A DNA stretch of 64,000 nucleotides from JAAYBF01 sp963715445 (GCA_963715445.1 OY970240.1:1674001-1738000), one strand, 5' to 3'; positions 35,020 to 43,046 are shown, counted from the first letter of the stretch. A program made the numbers and translations. The notes: generated from the letters alone by a model not told the origin.

Positions 35020-35053
35020 GTTTGCGGCCTGGGCCGGCGGGTATCGACCCGCC
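35020..35053 (+). promoter_or_regulatory. SigB/SigF-type promoter of topoisomerase IB
   Basis: GTTT (35020-35023), 15 nt, GGGTAT (35039-35044) is an exact match to the SigB/SigF class consensus, and the ATG follows 9 nt later. The perfect inverted repeat GGCGGGT-ATCG-ACCCGCC (35036-35053) covers the -10 and ends at the base before the ATG, so a repressor or RNA hairpin may add a second control. Confidence 0.7.
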
Positions 35054-36097
35054 ATGGCCCGGCTCCGGCGAGTCGATTGCGGGGAGCCCGGCATCCAGCG
35101 GGTACGTCACGGACGCGGTTTCCGGTACGTGGAGGACGGCGGGAGCAAGGTCGACGACGAGACGCTCGACCGCATCCGCGCGCTCGCCATCCCGCCGGCG
35201 TGGACGGACGTGTGGATCTGCCCGCACCCGCGAGGCCACATCCAGGCGACCGGGACGGATGCCGCGGGGAGGAAGCAGTACCGCTACCACGATGGCTGGC
35301 GCACGAGGCGAGACCGGGAGAAGTTCGAGTCGATGGATGAGTTCGCTAGGGCGCTGCCGGTGCTGCGGGAGCGGGTGGAGGCTGACCTCTCCCAGGACGG
35401 CATGCCGCGGGAGCGCGCCCTCGCATGCGCGGTGCGGCTGCTCGACCGGGGCTCGTTCCGAGTCGGCACCGAGGGCTACGCGGAGAACGGCAGCTTCGGC
35501 CTGGCCACGATCCGCAAGAGCCACGTCTCGGTGAGCGGCGACACGATCAGCTTCGACTACAAGGCCAAGGGCGGCAAGCGGCGGCGGCAGCGGGTCGCCG
35601 ATTCCGGCGCCGCGGAGGCGGTTGCGCAGCTGAGGCGCCGCAGGGGCGGCGGCGAGGAGCTGCTGGCCTTCAAAGAGCGGGGGCGCTGGCGCGACGTCCG
35701 CTCGGCCGACGTGAACGCCTACCTCAAGGAGGCCGCCGGAGCCGACTGCTCGGCAAAGGACTTCAGGACCTGGAACGCGACCGTCCTGGCGGCGATCGCG
35801 CTGGCGGTCTCGGGCCCGATGGCGGGCGGCTCCAAGACGGCGAGGAAGAGGGCGATCGTTCGGGCGGTCGAGGAGGTGGCGCGCTACCTGGGGAACACAC
35901 CCGCGGTCTGCCGTGCCTCCTACATCGATCCGCGCGTGTTCGACCGCTTCGACGGTGGGCTCACGATCGGCGGCGTCCTGCCCGAGCTGGCCTCGGACAC
36001 CGAGGACTGGCCGGCCGTGCAGCGCTCGGTGGAGGAGGCGGTGCTCGACCTGGTCGCCGGCGACGACTCCTCCGCGGCGATCGAGCGGGTGGCCTGA
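35054..36097 (+). CDS. DNA topoisomerase IB
   Basis: 347 residues, the eukaryote/poxvirus-like type IB enzyme found in some bacteria. N-terminal domain (about 1-80), then the catalytic domain with RLLDRGSFRVGTEGYAE, KDFRTWNATVLAA (Arg238) and nucleophile Tyr290 in CRASYIDPRV. It relaxes supercoils by transient 3'-phosphotyrosyl cleavage and needs no ATP. It is preceded by a SigB/SigF-type promoter and is convergent with the gene for such a sigma factor, which implies stress control. Confidence 0.93.
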   Translation: MARLRRVDCGEPGIQRVRHGRGFRYVEDGGSKVDDETLDRIRALAIPPAWTDVWICPHPRGHIQATGTDAAGRKQYRYHDGWRTRRDREKFESMDEFARALPVLRERVEADLSQDGMPRERALACAVRLLDRGSFRVGTEGYAENGSFGLATIRKSHVSVSGDTISFDYKAKGGKRRRQRVADSGAAEAVAQLRRRRGGGEELLAFKERGRWRDVRSADVNAYLKEAAGADCSAKDFRTWNATVLAAIALAVSGPMAGGSKTARKRAIVRAVEEVARYLGNTPAVCRASYIDPRVFDRFDGGLTIGGVLPELASDTEDWPAVQRSVEEAVLDLVAGDDSSAAIERVA

Positions 36098-36106
36098 GCC
36101 CGCCTG

Positions 36107-36161
36107 CCGAAACTCGGGTGGCGCTCTCGCCGGGCGCCACCCGGTCGCCCGCCGAGTTCGG
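36107..36161. terminator. Bidirectional terminator between topoisomerase IB and the SigB-type sigma gene
   Basis: Inner stem GGGTGGCGC (36116-36124) with GCGCCACCC (36134-36142), 9 bp. Outer stem CCGAAACTC (36107-36115) with GAGTTCGG (36154-36161), one bulged A. The structure ends at the base next to the sigma stop codon. Symmetric, so usable from both sides. No U-tract. Confidence 0.65.
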
Positions 36162-36974
36162 TCAGTGCTGCGTGGGGGGCTGGACCGCCGTGTTGAGACG
36201 GTCGAGCGCACGCCGCAGGAGGCGCGACACGTGCATCTGGGAGATGCCGATGCGCTCGGCTATCTCCGACTGGGTCAGATCCTCGATGAAGCGGAGGTGG
36301 AGGATCGCCTGCTCGCGCTGGGGGAGGACGCGAAAGGCCGGTGCCACGGCCTGACCGAGCTCCACGTACTCGTAGCGCTCGTCGACCGCTCCGAGCGTGT
36401 CGCCGAGTCGGCGGCCCTCGTCGTCCTCGCCGGGATGGGGGGCGTCGAGCGCGACCGGCGTGTAAGACCTGCCGGCATCGAGGGCCTCGATCACGTCCTC
36501 GAGCGACATCCCCGTGGCTTCGGCCACGTCGCGCGCGGTGGGGGTCCGGCCCAGCTGGCCCGACAGCTGCTCGGTCGCCTCGTTGACCCGCAGGAAGTTC
36601 TCCTGAACGGTTCGGGGCACGTGCATGCCCCAGCCCTTGTCGCGGAAGTGGCGCCTCAGCTCGCCGAGGATGTTCGGCACCGCGTAGCGGACGAGCGGCC
36701 CCACGTCGGGCTCGTAGCGGTCGACGGCCTTGATCAGGCCGAGGCAGGCGACCTGCTCGAGATCCTCCTGGCTTTCGCCGGAGTGGCGATAGCGGCCGGC
36801 GAGGCGCTTGGCCAGCGGCAGAAGGCTGGCGATCAGCTCATCCCGTGCGGCGAGGTCGCCCGTCTGGCGGTAGCTGGCGAGAAGCCGCTGCTCGCGGCTG
36901 GGGCGCGGGGTGCGCGCGGCAGCGCGGTCGCCTTGGGGGCTGCAGGAGACTGGTCCGGCGAGTGCGGTGGGCAC
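36162..36974 (-). CDS. RNA polymerase sigma factor, SigB/SigF/SigG subfamily
   Basis: 270 residues. Region 2 ELIASLLPLAKRLAGRYRHSGESQEDLEQVACLGLIKAVDRYEPD, region 3, and region 4 LPQREQAILHLRFIEDLTQSEIAERIGISQMHVSRLLRRAL, which is the hallmark of stress/sporulation sigma factors. Starts at GTG 36974 with SD AGGAGGAG. Such sigmas are usually held by RsbW-like kinases, and an anti-sigma-like tandem ATPase is encoded two genes upstream. GTTA-N15-GGGTAC 140 nt upstream suggests autoregulation. Confidence 0.92.
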   Translation of the reverse strand: MPTALAGPVSCSPQGDRAAARTPRPSREQRLLASYRQTGDLAARDELIASLLPLAKRLAGRYRHSGESQEDLEQVACLGLIKAVDRYEPDVGPLVRYAVPNILGELRRHFRDKGWGMHVPRTVQENFLRVNEATEQLSGQLGRTPTARDVAEATGMSLEDVIEALDAGRSYTPVALDAPHPGEDDEGRRLGDTLGAVDERYEYVELGQAVAPAFRVLPQREQAILHLRFIEDLTQSEIAERIGISQMHVSRLLRRALDRLNTAVQPPTQH

Positions 36975-37117
36975 GAGTCTGCTCCTCCTGTCGAGTGGTC
37001 GTAAGCGAGATCCCTGGGCCCGCCGGGAGGTGGGCTCGGTCCCTCATGCGATCGCTCAGCGGCCGGTTCGTCGCCGTCCCCTTTCGGATCCTGCTCCGAC
37101 CGGGCCGTGCAAACGAG

Positions 37118-37142
37118 GTACCCCTCTGGTCCGGCGGCTAAC
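37118..37142 (-). promoter_or_regulatory. Possible SigB/SigF-type autoregulatory promoter
   Basis: Reading the minus strand: GTTA (37142-37139), 15 nt, GGGTAC (37123-37118). This matches GTTT-N15-GGGTAT at 8 of 10 positions. It would give a leader of about 135 nt to the sigma gene at 36974. The rest of 36975-37172 shows no gene. Confidence 0.45.
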
Positions 37143-37172
37143 CCTTGCTGCAGGGAGGCCGCCGTTGCACGG

Positions 37173-38075
37173 TCAGGCGGCTTCGCTCAGCCACCCGAGC
37201 TCGTCCGCGCGTGCCAGACGCTCGAGCGCGGCGCGCTCGACCTGCCGCACCCGCTCGGTGGAGAGGCCGAGGACCGCCGCCACATCGGAGAGACGGGCCG
37301 GGGGCGCGCCCTCCGAAAGCCCGAAGCGGAGCTCGATCACGGAGCGCTCACGCGCGGGCAGGTGCTCGAGCGCGGTGCGCACCGCATCGCGCCGCAGGCC
37401 GTTCTCGACCTCCTCGTCGGGCTGCGGATCCCAACTCGGCAGCAGACCTCCGAACGCGGCCGCGTCGTCCTCGTTCCCAAGCGGGCGGTCGAGGCTGGTC
37501 ACGGCTCGAGGCATGTCGATCACCTCGCGCACGTCACTCGCCGAGAGGTCGGCCTTGAGCGCTATCTCCTCGGCAGTCGGGTCGCGCCCGAGGCCGGACG
37601 AGAGCTCGCGTGCAGCGCGTGCGATGGCGCGCTCGCGCTGCCCGATGTGCACCGGCAGGCGGATCGTGCGCCCCTTGTTCGCCATGCCGCGCTGGATCGA
37701 CTGGCGGATCCAGAAGGTCGCATAGGTGGAGAACTTGAAGCCCTTGCGGTGGTCGAACTTCTCCGCTGCGCGGATCAGGCCGAACATGCCTTCCTGCACG
37801 AGGTCGAGCAGCGGCATGTCCCGGCCCTGGAAGCGCTTGGCGATCGACACGACCAGTCGGATGTTGGAGTTCACCAGGCACTCCTTGGCCCGGAGGTCGC
37901 CGCGCTCGATCGCCTGGGCGAGCCGTGCCTCCTCGGCGCGACTCAGCAGCGGGTGCCTGCGGGCGTCGCGCATCAGCATCTGGAAGGCGTCGCTCGCGGC
38001 GCTGCCAGCGTCTGTCGGCTCCGTCCAGACGCCCTCCTCGAGTGTGGGGCTGCCCGCTGTGCCGTCCGAGTCCAT
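37173..38075 (-). CDS. RNA polymerase sigma factor, sigma-70 group 2 (RpoD-like)
   Basis: 300 residues. Lacks region 1.1. Has region 1.2 (HPLLSRAEEARLAQAIERGD), region 2 (NIRLVVSIAKRFQGRDMPLLDLVQEGMFGLIRAAEKFD, FSTYATFWIRQSIQRGM), region 3 and region 4 (LPARERSVIELRFGL, STERVRQVERAALERL). The principal sigma is at 62193, so this is an alternative HrdB/SigA-like factor. ATG 38075 is chosen over a TTG at 38108. It lies 9 nt after a GGGAAG box. It is between the anti-sigma-like gene and the SigB-type gene, all on one strand. Confidence 0.88.
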   Translation of the reverse strand: MDSDGTAGSPTLEEGVWTEPTDAGSAASDAFQMLMRDARRHPLLSRAEEARLAQAIERGDLRAKECLVNSNIRLVVSIAKRFQGRDMPLLDLVQEGMFGLIRAAEKFDHRKGFKFSTYATFWIRQSIQRGMANKGRTIRLPVHIGQRERAIARAARELSSGLGRDPTAEEIALKADLSASDVREVIDMPRAVTSLDRPLGNEDDAAAFGGLLPSWDPQPDEEVENGLRRDAVRTALEHLPARERSVIELRFGLSEGAPPARLSDVAAVLGLSTERVRQVERAALERLARADELGWLSEAA

Positions 38076-38084
38076 GTGGCGGCA

Positions 38085-38110
38085 CTTCCCAAGAAGGCGG
38101 ACTCCCAAAC
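38085..38110 (-). promoter_or_regulatory. Possible SigB/SigF-type promoter of the group 2 sigma gene
   Basis: On the minus strand GTTT (38110-38107), 16 nt, GGGAAG (38090-38085), 9 nt before ATG 38075. The -35 is exact. The -10 is a GGGAA variant and the spacer is one longer than in the two best matches, so this is suggestive only. Confidence 0.4.
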
Positions 38111-38164
38111 GGCCGCTCGCTCTCCACTCGGACCGGAGCGGTGCGCTCCAGCGCCTGCGGTGCG

Positions 38165-38986
38165 CTACGCGCTCATCGGCGCTTCTCCGAAGCGCGCGGC
38201 GAGCCGCTCGCCGGGCTCCGCTCCGCCCGAGCCCGTCTGCTCAGTCCAGAGCCGATCCGCGAGCCGCTCGACTATCGAGCCGAGCACCGGGACCTCGGCT
38301 CTCCGAAGGGCGGCCTCGGCCCCTCCCGGCTCGAGCGGTCCGATGCGCAGCTCGAGGCCGTCCGGAAGTCGGCTGAGCGCGACGGTCAGGTGGTCTCCGA
38401 GCAGCTCTTCGCAGGCGTTCGACACGACCAGCTCGGCAACGAGGAGCGCCTCGGTGATGCGGTCCGGGGTCATGTCGGCCTGTGCCGCGACCATCGCCAC
38501 CAGGCGCCGCACGACGTGCGCCAGGGAGCCCGCCTTGAGGGCGAGGTCCGCCTCGAGCGGCGGAGCCTGGCTCGCGAACGGGAGGGCCATCACGACCTCG
38601 GTGCCCTGGCGTTGGACGCTGCGGACCTCCATCTGATCGGCGATGCCCGCGATGACGGTGAGGCCGAGCCCGTCTCCCTTGCGCCGGGCTCCGCGCCATG
38701 GGACGGACATCCCACGCCCCCGGTCGCGCACGATCGCCAGCAGGTCGTCAGGGCGCACCTCGAGGCTCACCTCGACCCTGCCGCGGCCCCGGTAGGCGTG
38801 GCGCACGGCGTTCGCGCATGCCTCGGTCACCGCCAGCTCGGCGCTGTGAACCGCGTCGGCCTCGATGCCGGCCGACTCGCCGAGTGCGCGCAGGCTCTGG
38901 CGCACGAGGGGCAGGCTGTCCTTCTCGGCCCACAGCTCGAGCTCGATCCGCGGCCGGCGCACGTCCATTTCGAGCTCGATCACCAT
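38165..38986 (-). CDS. Anti-sigma-type ATP-binding protein with a second degenerate ATPase domain
   Basis: 273 residues. Domain 1 (about 10-137) is an RsbW/SpoIIAB-like GHKL ATPase: N box AVTEACANAVRHAY, DRGRGM and GDGLGLTVI. Domain 2 (about 145-268) keeps the fold-like pattern ALLVAELVVSNACEEL and LRIGPLEPGGAEAA but lacks the ATP-binding glycines, so it is probably a non-catalytic copy. Likely role: binding the neighbouring SigB-type sigma. ATG 38986 is chosen over upstream ATG/TTG codons because GGGTAG lies 7 nt before it. Confidence 0.8.
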   Translation of the reverse strand: MVIELEMDVRRPRIELELWAEKDSLPLVRQSLRALGESAGIEADAVHSAELAVTEACANAVRHAYRGRGRVEVSLEVRPDDLLAIVRDRGRGMSVPWRGARRKGDGLGLTVIAGIADQMEVRSVQRQGTEVVMALPFASQAPPLEADLALKAGSLAHVVRRLVAMVAAQADMTPDRITEALLVAELVVSNACEELLGDHLTVALSRLPDGLELRIGPLEPGGAEAALRRAEVPVLGSIVERLADRLWTEQTGSGGAEPGERLAARFGEAPMSA

Positions 38987-38993
38987 CGCTGGC

Positions 38994-39018
38994 CTACCCG
39001 CCGGTGGGGCGACCAAAC
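38994..39018 (-). promoter_or_regulatory. SigB/SigF-type promoter of the anti-sigma-like gene
   Basis: On the minus strand GTTT (39018-39015), exactly 15 nt, GGGTAG (38999-38994), then 7 nt to ATG 38986. It differs from GTTT-N15-GGGTAT only in the last base. It would give a leaderless mRNA and a feedback loop on the sigma factor. Confidence 0.65.
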
Positions 39019-39079
39019 GCCGCGGCATCCCTGTTGCAGGTCCGCGCATGGGATCTCTCAACGGCGGCGGAAGGAATAT

Positions 39080-39100
39080 CGGCTCCCTACCGAGGAGCCG
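39080..39100 (-). terminator. Possible terminator of tRNA-Pro
   Basis: CGGCTCC and GGAGCCG form a perfect 7-bp stem with a 7-nt loop, 11 nt downstream of the tRNA on the minus strand, followed by ATATTCCTT. Weak U content. Confidence 0.45.
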
Positions 39101-39111
39101 ATCGGTCTAAA

Positions 39112-39185
39112 TCGGGCTGCCCAGATTTGAACTGGGGACCTCTCCGACCCGAACGGAGCGCGCTACCAAGCTGCGCCACAGCCCG
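39112..39185 (-). tRNA. tRNA-Pro (anticodon CGG)
   Basis: Full cloverleaf of 74 nt with discriminator A. Acceptor CGGGCTG/CAGCCCG with the C1-G72 pair typical of proline tRNA. D arm GCGC/GCGC, anticodon stem CTCCG/CGGAG with loop TTCGGGT (CGG), variable loop AGGTC, T arm CCCAG-TTCAAAT-CTGGG. No CCA is encoded. It reads CCG, a frequent codon at this GC content. Confidence 0.96.
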
Positions 39186-39204
39186 TGGCCGCACAAGGCT
39201 ATCG

Positions 39205-40110
39205 CTAGACGCCGTCCTCGTCTTCGTCGAGCGCCCTCCTCAGCGTCTCGTCGAATCCGACCGGCTCGATGTCGAAGAGCTCCGCGCCGGAAGGGTCGGT
39301 GACCACGGTCTCGGTCGAGAGCCCCTCCACGAGCGGCCGCGCGACACCTGCATCGACCGGGGTGACGAGGCCGATCCAGAGGGACGAGAGCCACGGGGTG
39401 AGAAACGGGACCGGGACCTTGGGGCGCGGCCTCCTCCCGAGCGCCATGGCCATGCGGTCCAGCATCTCGCCGTAGGCCAGCACGTCGGGGCTGCCTATCT
39501 GGATCTCGCGGCCGGCCGATTCCGGCACGCTCGGCGCGGCGGCCAGGTATGCGACGGCATCGTCGATCCCGATCGGCTGGGTCGGGGTCTTCAGCCACGC
39601 CGGGGCGATCATCGCCGGGAGCCGCTCGACCAGGTAGCGCAGCGTGCGGTAGCCCTCGCTGCGCGCTCCGACGACCATGCTCGCGCGGAAGTAGGTGAGC
39701 GGAGGACCCTCGCGCCCCAGTGTCAGCGCGGTCTCGTGGCGGCTGCGCAGATGCTTGGAGCCGGGCTGATCGCCGAGGCCGCCGAGGTAGACCACTCTCC
39801 CAACCCCCTCGGCGAGCGCCATCCGCGCGAAGTTGCGGGCGGCGGCGTGCTCCTGCTCGGCGAAGTCGCCCTGGCCGCCGCGGCCCATGCTGTGGACGAG
39901 GTAGTACGCCACGTCCACGTCCTCGCCCGCGCCGACCACCGTGTCCGCGTCGGTAACGTCGCCTTCGTGAATCTCTACCCCGGCGCGCACGAGAGCGCCC
40001 GCTCGCGCCCGGTCACGGACCAGGCCGCGCACCTCGACCCCGTCGGCGACGAGCGCCTGTGCCAGCCGACCGCCGACGAAGCCGGTCGCGCCGGTTACTA
40101 GAGCGCGCAT
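39205..40110 (-). CDS. NAD(P)-binding SDR-like epimerase/oxidoreductase (YbjT/NmrA-like)
   Basis: 301 residues. The N-terminal Rossmann motif VTGATGFVGG (about 5-14), VRDRAR and AYYLVHSMG place it in the atypical/extended SDR group near YbjT. The C-terminal part (about 210-300) is not recognised. No Ser-Tyr-Lys catalytic triad is evident. ATG 40110 follows TAGGTT by 6 nt. Divergent from the sugar dehydrogenase gene. Confidence 0.8.
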   Translation of the reverse strand: MRALVTGATGFVGGRLAQALVADGVEVRGLVRDRARAGALVRAGVEIHEGDVTDADTVVGAGEDVDVAYYLVHSMGRGGQGDFAEQEHAAARNFARMALAEGVGRVVYLGGLGDQPGSKHLRSRHETALTLGREGPPLTYFRASMVVGARSEGYRTLRYLVERLPAMIAPAWLKTPTQPIGIDDAVAYLAAAPSVPESAGREIQIGSPDVLAYGEMLDRMAMALGRRPRPKVPVPFLTPWLSSLWIGLVTPVDAGVARPLVEGLSTETVVTDPSGAELFDIEPVGFDETLRRALDEDEDGV

Positions 40111-40116
40111 GGAGGG

Positions 40117-40122
40117 AACCTA
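40117..40122 (-). promoter_or_regulatory. -10 box of a leaderless gene (TAGGTT)
   Basis: On the minus strand TAGGTT ends 6 nt before ATG 40110. No SD. One half of a 48-bp divergent intergenic region that also holds CATACT for the plus-strand gene. Confidence 0.5.
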
Positions 40123-40145
40123 CCCGGAGGTGCCGGAACGATCGC

Positions 40146-40151
40146 CATACT
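40146..40151 (+). promoter_or_regulatory. -10 box of a leaderless gene (CATACT)
   Basis: CATACT ends 7 nt before ATG 40159, with no SD in between. Matches TATACT except at the first base. Confidence 0.45.
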
Positions 40152-40158
40152 GGTCGCG

Positions 40159-41361
40159 ATGAAGCGCGCGGTCGCACTCGCCGCAGTCTGCGGCTCCCTG
40201 ACCTTCGCGGTCAGCGCCTGCGCGTCCTCGGACTCCGGGGAGGGTTCGGGAGGTCCCGCCGCAGCCGGCTCCTCGGCCCCGGCCGGGCGCGCCGCGGCCA
40301 CCGGCGTGCGGCTCGTGCGCCTCGGCGACTTCGCGGCCCCCACCTATCTCACCGCTCCGCCCGGAGATCGGACCCGCCGCTTCGTGACCGAGCGGGCAGG
40401 CCGCATCGTGTTGCTGCGTGGCGGCCGGCGGACCACGTTCCTCGACATAAGCCCACGCGTGCAGACCGACGGTGAGAGCGGCCTGCTTTCGATGGCGTTC
40501 CCGCCGGACTACGCCCGGAGCCGCCGCTACTACGTCTACTACGTGGACTTGGCCGGGGCGATCGTGATCGCCCAATTCCGCGCCACGAGAAGCGGGAACG
40601 GCACGGTGAGCGGCTCGAGCCGCCGCGTCCTGCGGCTGCCGCACCCCAACTTCAACCACAAGGGCGGGCAGCTCCAGTTCGGGCGCGACGGGATGCTCTA
40701 CGCCGGCTTCGGGGACGGGGGTGGGGGAGGCGACCCGGATCGCAACGCCCAGAACCTCTCGCGGCTGCTCGGCAAGATCATCCGCATCGATCCCAAGCCC
40801 GGAGGCGGCTACCGCATCCCGAGCGACAACCCGTTCGTGTCCAGGCAGGGCGCGCGCGGCGAGATCTTCGCCTACGGCGTGCGCAACCCCTACCGCTTCT
40901 CCTTCGACCGGCGCACCGGGGACATGGCGATCGCCGACGTGGGCCAGGAGGAGATCGAGGAGGTCGATTTCCTGAAGGCGTCGCCCACCGCCAAGCGCCC
41001 GCGCGGCGGGGCCAACCTCGGCTGGTCGATCTTCGAGGGTCGCAGCCGCTACCGGTCGGGCTCCGCGCCGGGGCACGTGGCGCCGGTGCTCGAGCGCACG
41101 CACGCCCAGGGCGGCTGCTCCATCACGGGCGGATACGTGATCCGCGACCGCGCGCTGGGCGCCCTTCGGGGCACCTACGTCTACGGCGACCTCTGCGACG
41201 CGCGGCTGCGGGTCGCCCGCCTGAGGCTCGGGCAGGCGCGGGGCGATCGAGCACTCGGAGTGAGGGTGCCCCAGCTCGTGTCGTTCGGCGAGGATGCCCG
41301 CGGGCGCGTCTACGCGGTGTCGCTGGAAGGCGGCGTGTTCCGTCTCGCGCCGCGCCGATAG
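40159..41361 (+). CDS. PQQ-dependent aldose sugar dehydrogenase-like lipoprotein
   Basis: 400 residues. A lipoprotein signal peptide ends in the lipobox VSAC (Cys about 21), followed by a Ser/Gly/Ala linker, so it is probably anchored outside the membrane. The beta-propeller body has HPNFNHKGGQLQFGRDGMLYAGFGDGG, GRGEIFAYGVRNPYRFSFD and the blade NLGWSIFEG, as in soluble glucose/sorbosone dehydrogenases of the YliI type. PQQ synthesis genes are not in the window. Confidence 0.85.
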   Translation: MKRAVALAAVCGSLTFAVSACASSDSGEGSGGPAAAGSSAPAGRAAATGVRLVRLGDFAAPTYLTAPPGDRTRRFVTERAGRIVLLRGGRRTTFLDISPRVQTDGESGLLSMAFPPDYARSRRYYVYYVDLAGAIVIAQFRATRSGNGTVSGSSRRVLRLPHPNFNHKGGQLQFGRDGMLYAGFGDGGGGGDPDRNAQNLSRLLGKIIRIDPKPGGGYRIPSDNPFVSRQGARGEIFAYGVRNPYRFSFDRRTGDMAIADVGQEEIEEVDFLKASPTAKRPRGGANLGWSIFEGRSRYRSGSAPGHVAPVLERTHAQGGCSITGGYVIRDRALGALRGTYVYGDLCDARLRVARLRLGQARGDRALGVRVPQLVSFGEDARGRVYAVSLEGGVFRLAPRR

Positions 41362-41397
41362 CCTCCGGCGTCGCCCGTATCGACCAGGAGGAAGCAA

Positions 41398-42576
41398 GTG
41401 ACCGGAGTCGTCATCTCGTCCGCCGCCCGCACGGCAGTGGGCTCCTACGGCAAGAGCCTCGCCGGCGTGCCGACCACCGAGCTCGGCGCGACCGCGGTCA
41501 CCGCGGCCATCGAGCGGGCCCAGGTATCCGCCGGCGACGTCGAGCAGGTCGTGTTCGGCAACGTCATCCACTCGGCGCCCGAGGACATGTACATGGCCCG
41601 CGTCGTGGGCATGAAGGCGGGCATCCCCAAGGAGTCGCCCGCGTTCACCGTCAACCGGCTCTGCGGCACGGGCGTCCAGGCGATCGTCTCGGCCGCTCAG
41701 GCGATCCAGACCGGCGATGCCTCCTGCGTCGTCGCGGGTGGTGCGGAGAACATGAGCCGCGGCCCCTACTGGATGCCGGACGCGCGCTTCGGGGCTCGCA
41801 TGGGCGAGACCAAGATGGTCGACCCGGTCGTGGGCGGGTTGACCGATCCGTTCGACAACGTCCACATGGGGATGACGGCCGAGAACCTGGCCGATTCGCA
41901 CTCCATCTCGCGCGAGGCCCAGGACGCGTTCGCGCTCGAGTCCCACCACCGCGCCGAGGCGGCGATCGCGGCGGGCAGGTTCGCCGACGAGATCGTCCCG
42001 GTCGAGATCAAGGTCAAGCGCGACAAGGTCGCCTTCGAGCAGGACGAGCACGTCCGCCCGGGCGCATCGATGGAGGGCTTCTCGAAGCTCAAGCCGGTCT
42101 TCAAGAAGGACGGCACGGTCACCGCCGGCAACGCGTCGGGCATGAACGACGCCGGCGCCGCCGTCGTCCTGATGTCCGAGCAGAAGGCCGAGGAGCTGGG
42201 CGCCCCGGTGCGCGCCAAGGTCCTCTCCTACGCCTACTGCGGCGTCGACCCCCGCACGATGGGCATCGGCCCGGTCCCCGCCGTCAAGAAGGCGATGGAG
42301 CGCGCCGGCCGCTCGCTCGACGAGGTCGGCGTGATCGAGCTCAACGAGGCCTTCGCCTCGCAGGCGCTCGCCGTCATGCAGGACCTCGAGCTCGACCCGG
42401 CCAAGGTCAACCCGAACGGCGGCGCGATCGCCCTCGGGCATCCGATCTCGGCGACCGGCGCGGTGATCACGGCGAAGATCCTCTCCGAGATGGAGCGCGA
42501 GGACCACGAGCTCGGTCTCGTCACGCTCTGCATCGGCGGCGGCCAGGGCATCGCCCTGCTGCTCGGCCGCGGTTAG
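41398..42576 (+). CDS. Acetyl-CoA C-acetyltransferase (thiolase)
   Basis: 392 residues. Acylated Cys in NRLCGTGVQA (about residue 89), NEAFASQALA, GGAIALGHPISATGA (catalytic His) and the second Cys in CIGGGQG. It catalyses acetoacetyl-CoA synthesis or cleavage, and the direction cannot be told. GTG start with SD AGGAGG about 9 nt upstream. It is the first of two thiolases in the window (the other is at 57034). Confidence 0.92.
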   Translation: MTGVVISSAARTAVGSYGKSLAGVPTTELGATAVTAAIERAQVSAGDVEQVVFGNVIHSAPEDMYMARVVGMKAGIPKESPAFTVNRLCGTGVQAIVSAAQAIQTGDASCVVAGGAENMSRGPYWMPDARFGARMGETKMVDPVVGGLTDPFDNVHMGMTAENLADSHSISREAQDAFALESHHRAEAAIAAGRFADEIVPVEIKVKRDKVAFEQDEHVRPGASMEGFSKLKPVFKKDGTVTAGNASGMNDAGAAVVLMSEQKAEELGAPVRAKVLSYAYCGVDPRTMGIGPVPAVKKAMERAGRSLDEVGVIELNEAFASQALAVMQDLELDPAKVNPNGGAIALGHPISATGAVITAKILSEMEREDHELGLVTLCIGGGQGIALLLGRG

Positions 42577-42609
42577 GCTGAGCTCTCACTCGCGACCAAG
42601 GGGCTGACA

Positions 42610-43029
42610 ATGGCCGAGCCGGTAGAGATCAAGGGCAGTTCGTATCAGGGCAAGATCCGCAATCCGCTGGGAGTAGTCGCCCTCGGCTTCGTCACCTTGG
42701 GGATCTACTATCTCGTCTGGTACTTCAAGGTCAACAAGGAGATGGCCGAGCTCGGCCAGGCCAAGGGGACAGAGGAGTGCGGCACCAGCCCGGGCACGTC
42801 GCTGATGGCGATCCTCTTCGGCTGGATCCTGATCGTTCCGCCGTTCGTCTCGCTCTATCGCACCTGCAAGCGGCTGAATGCGAGTGAGAAGGCCGTGGGC
42901 AACCCGGAGGGGATCGAGGCGCCGCTGCTCTGGCTGCTCTTCATCTTCATCGGGCCGGTCGGCCACTACCTCTTCCAGCGCAACCTCAACCGGGTGCTCG
43001 AGGGCCAGACGGAAACGGCCGCGTCGTAG
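42610..43029 (+). CDS. DUF4234-domain membrane protein
   Basis: 139 residues. The pattern IRNPLGVVALGFVTLGIYYLVWYFKVNKEM is typical of DUF4234, then two further hydrophobic segments (about 58-85 and 98-118). Function unknown. Follows the thiolase by 33 bp on the same strand. Confidence 0.75.
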   Translation: MAEPVEIKGSSYQGKIRNPLGVVALGFVTLGIYYLVWYFKVNKEMAELGQAKGTEECGTSPGTSLMAILFGWILIVPPFVSLYRTCKRLNASEKAVGNPEGIEAPLLWLLFIFIGPVGHYLFQRNLNRVLEGQTETAAS

Positions 43030-43046
43030 GGACTAGCGAAGAGATG

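Noticed and set aside
40120..42507. A 795-codon open frame on the minus strand
   Set aside because: It is antisense to the sugar dehydrogenase and thiolase genes, has repetitive Asp/Arg/Val/Leu composition typical of GC-rich shadow frames, and shows no domain.
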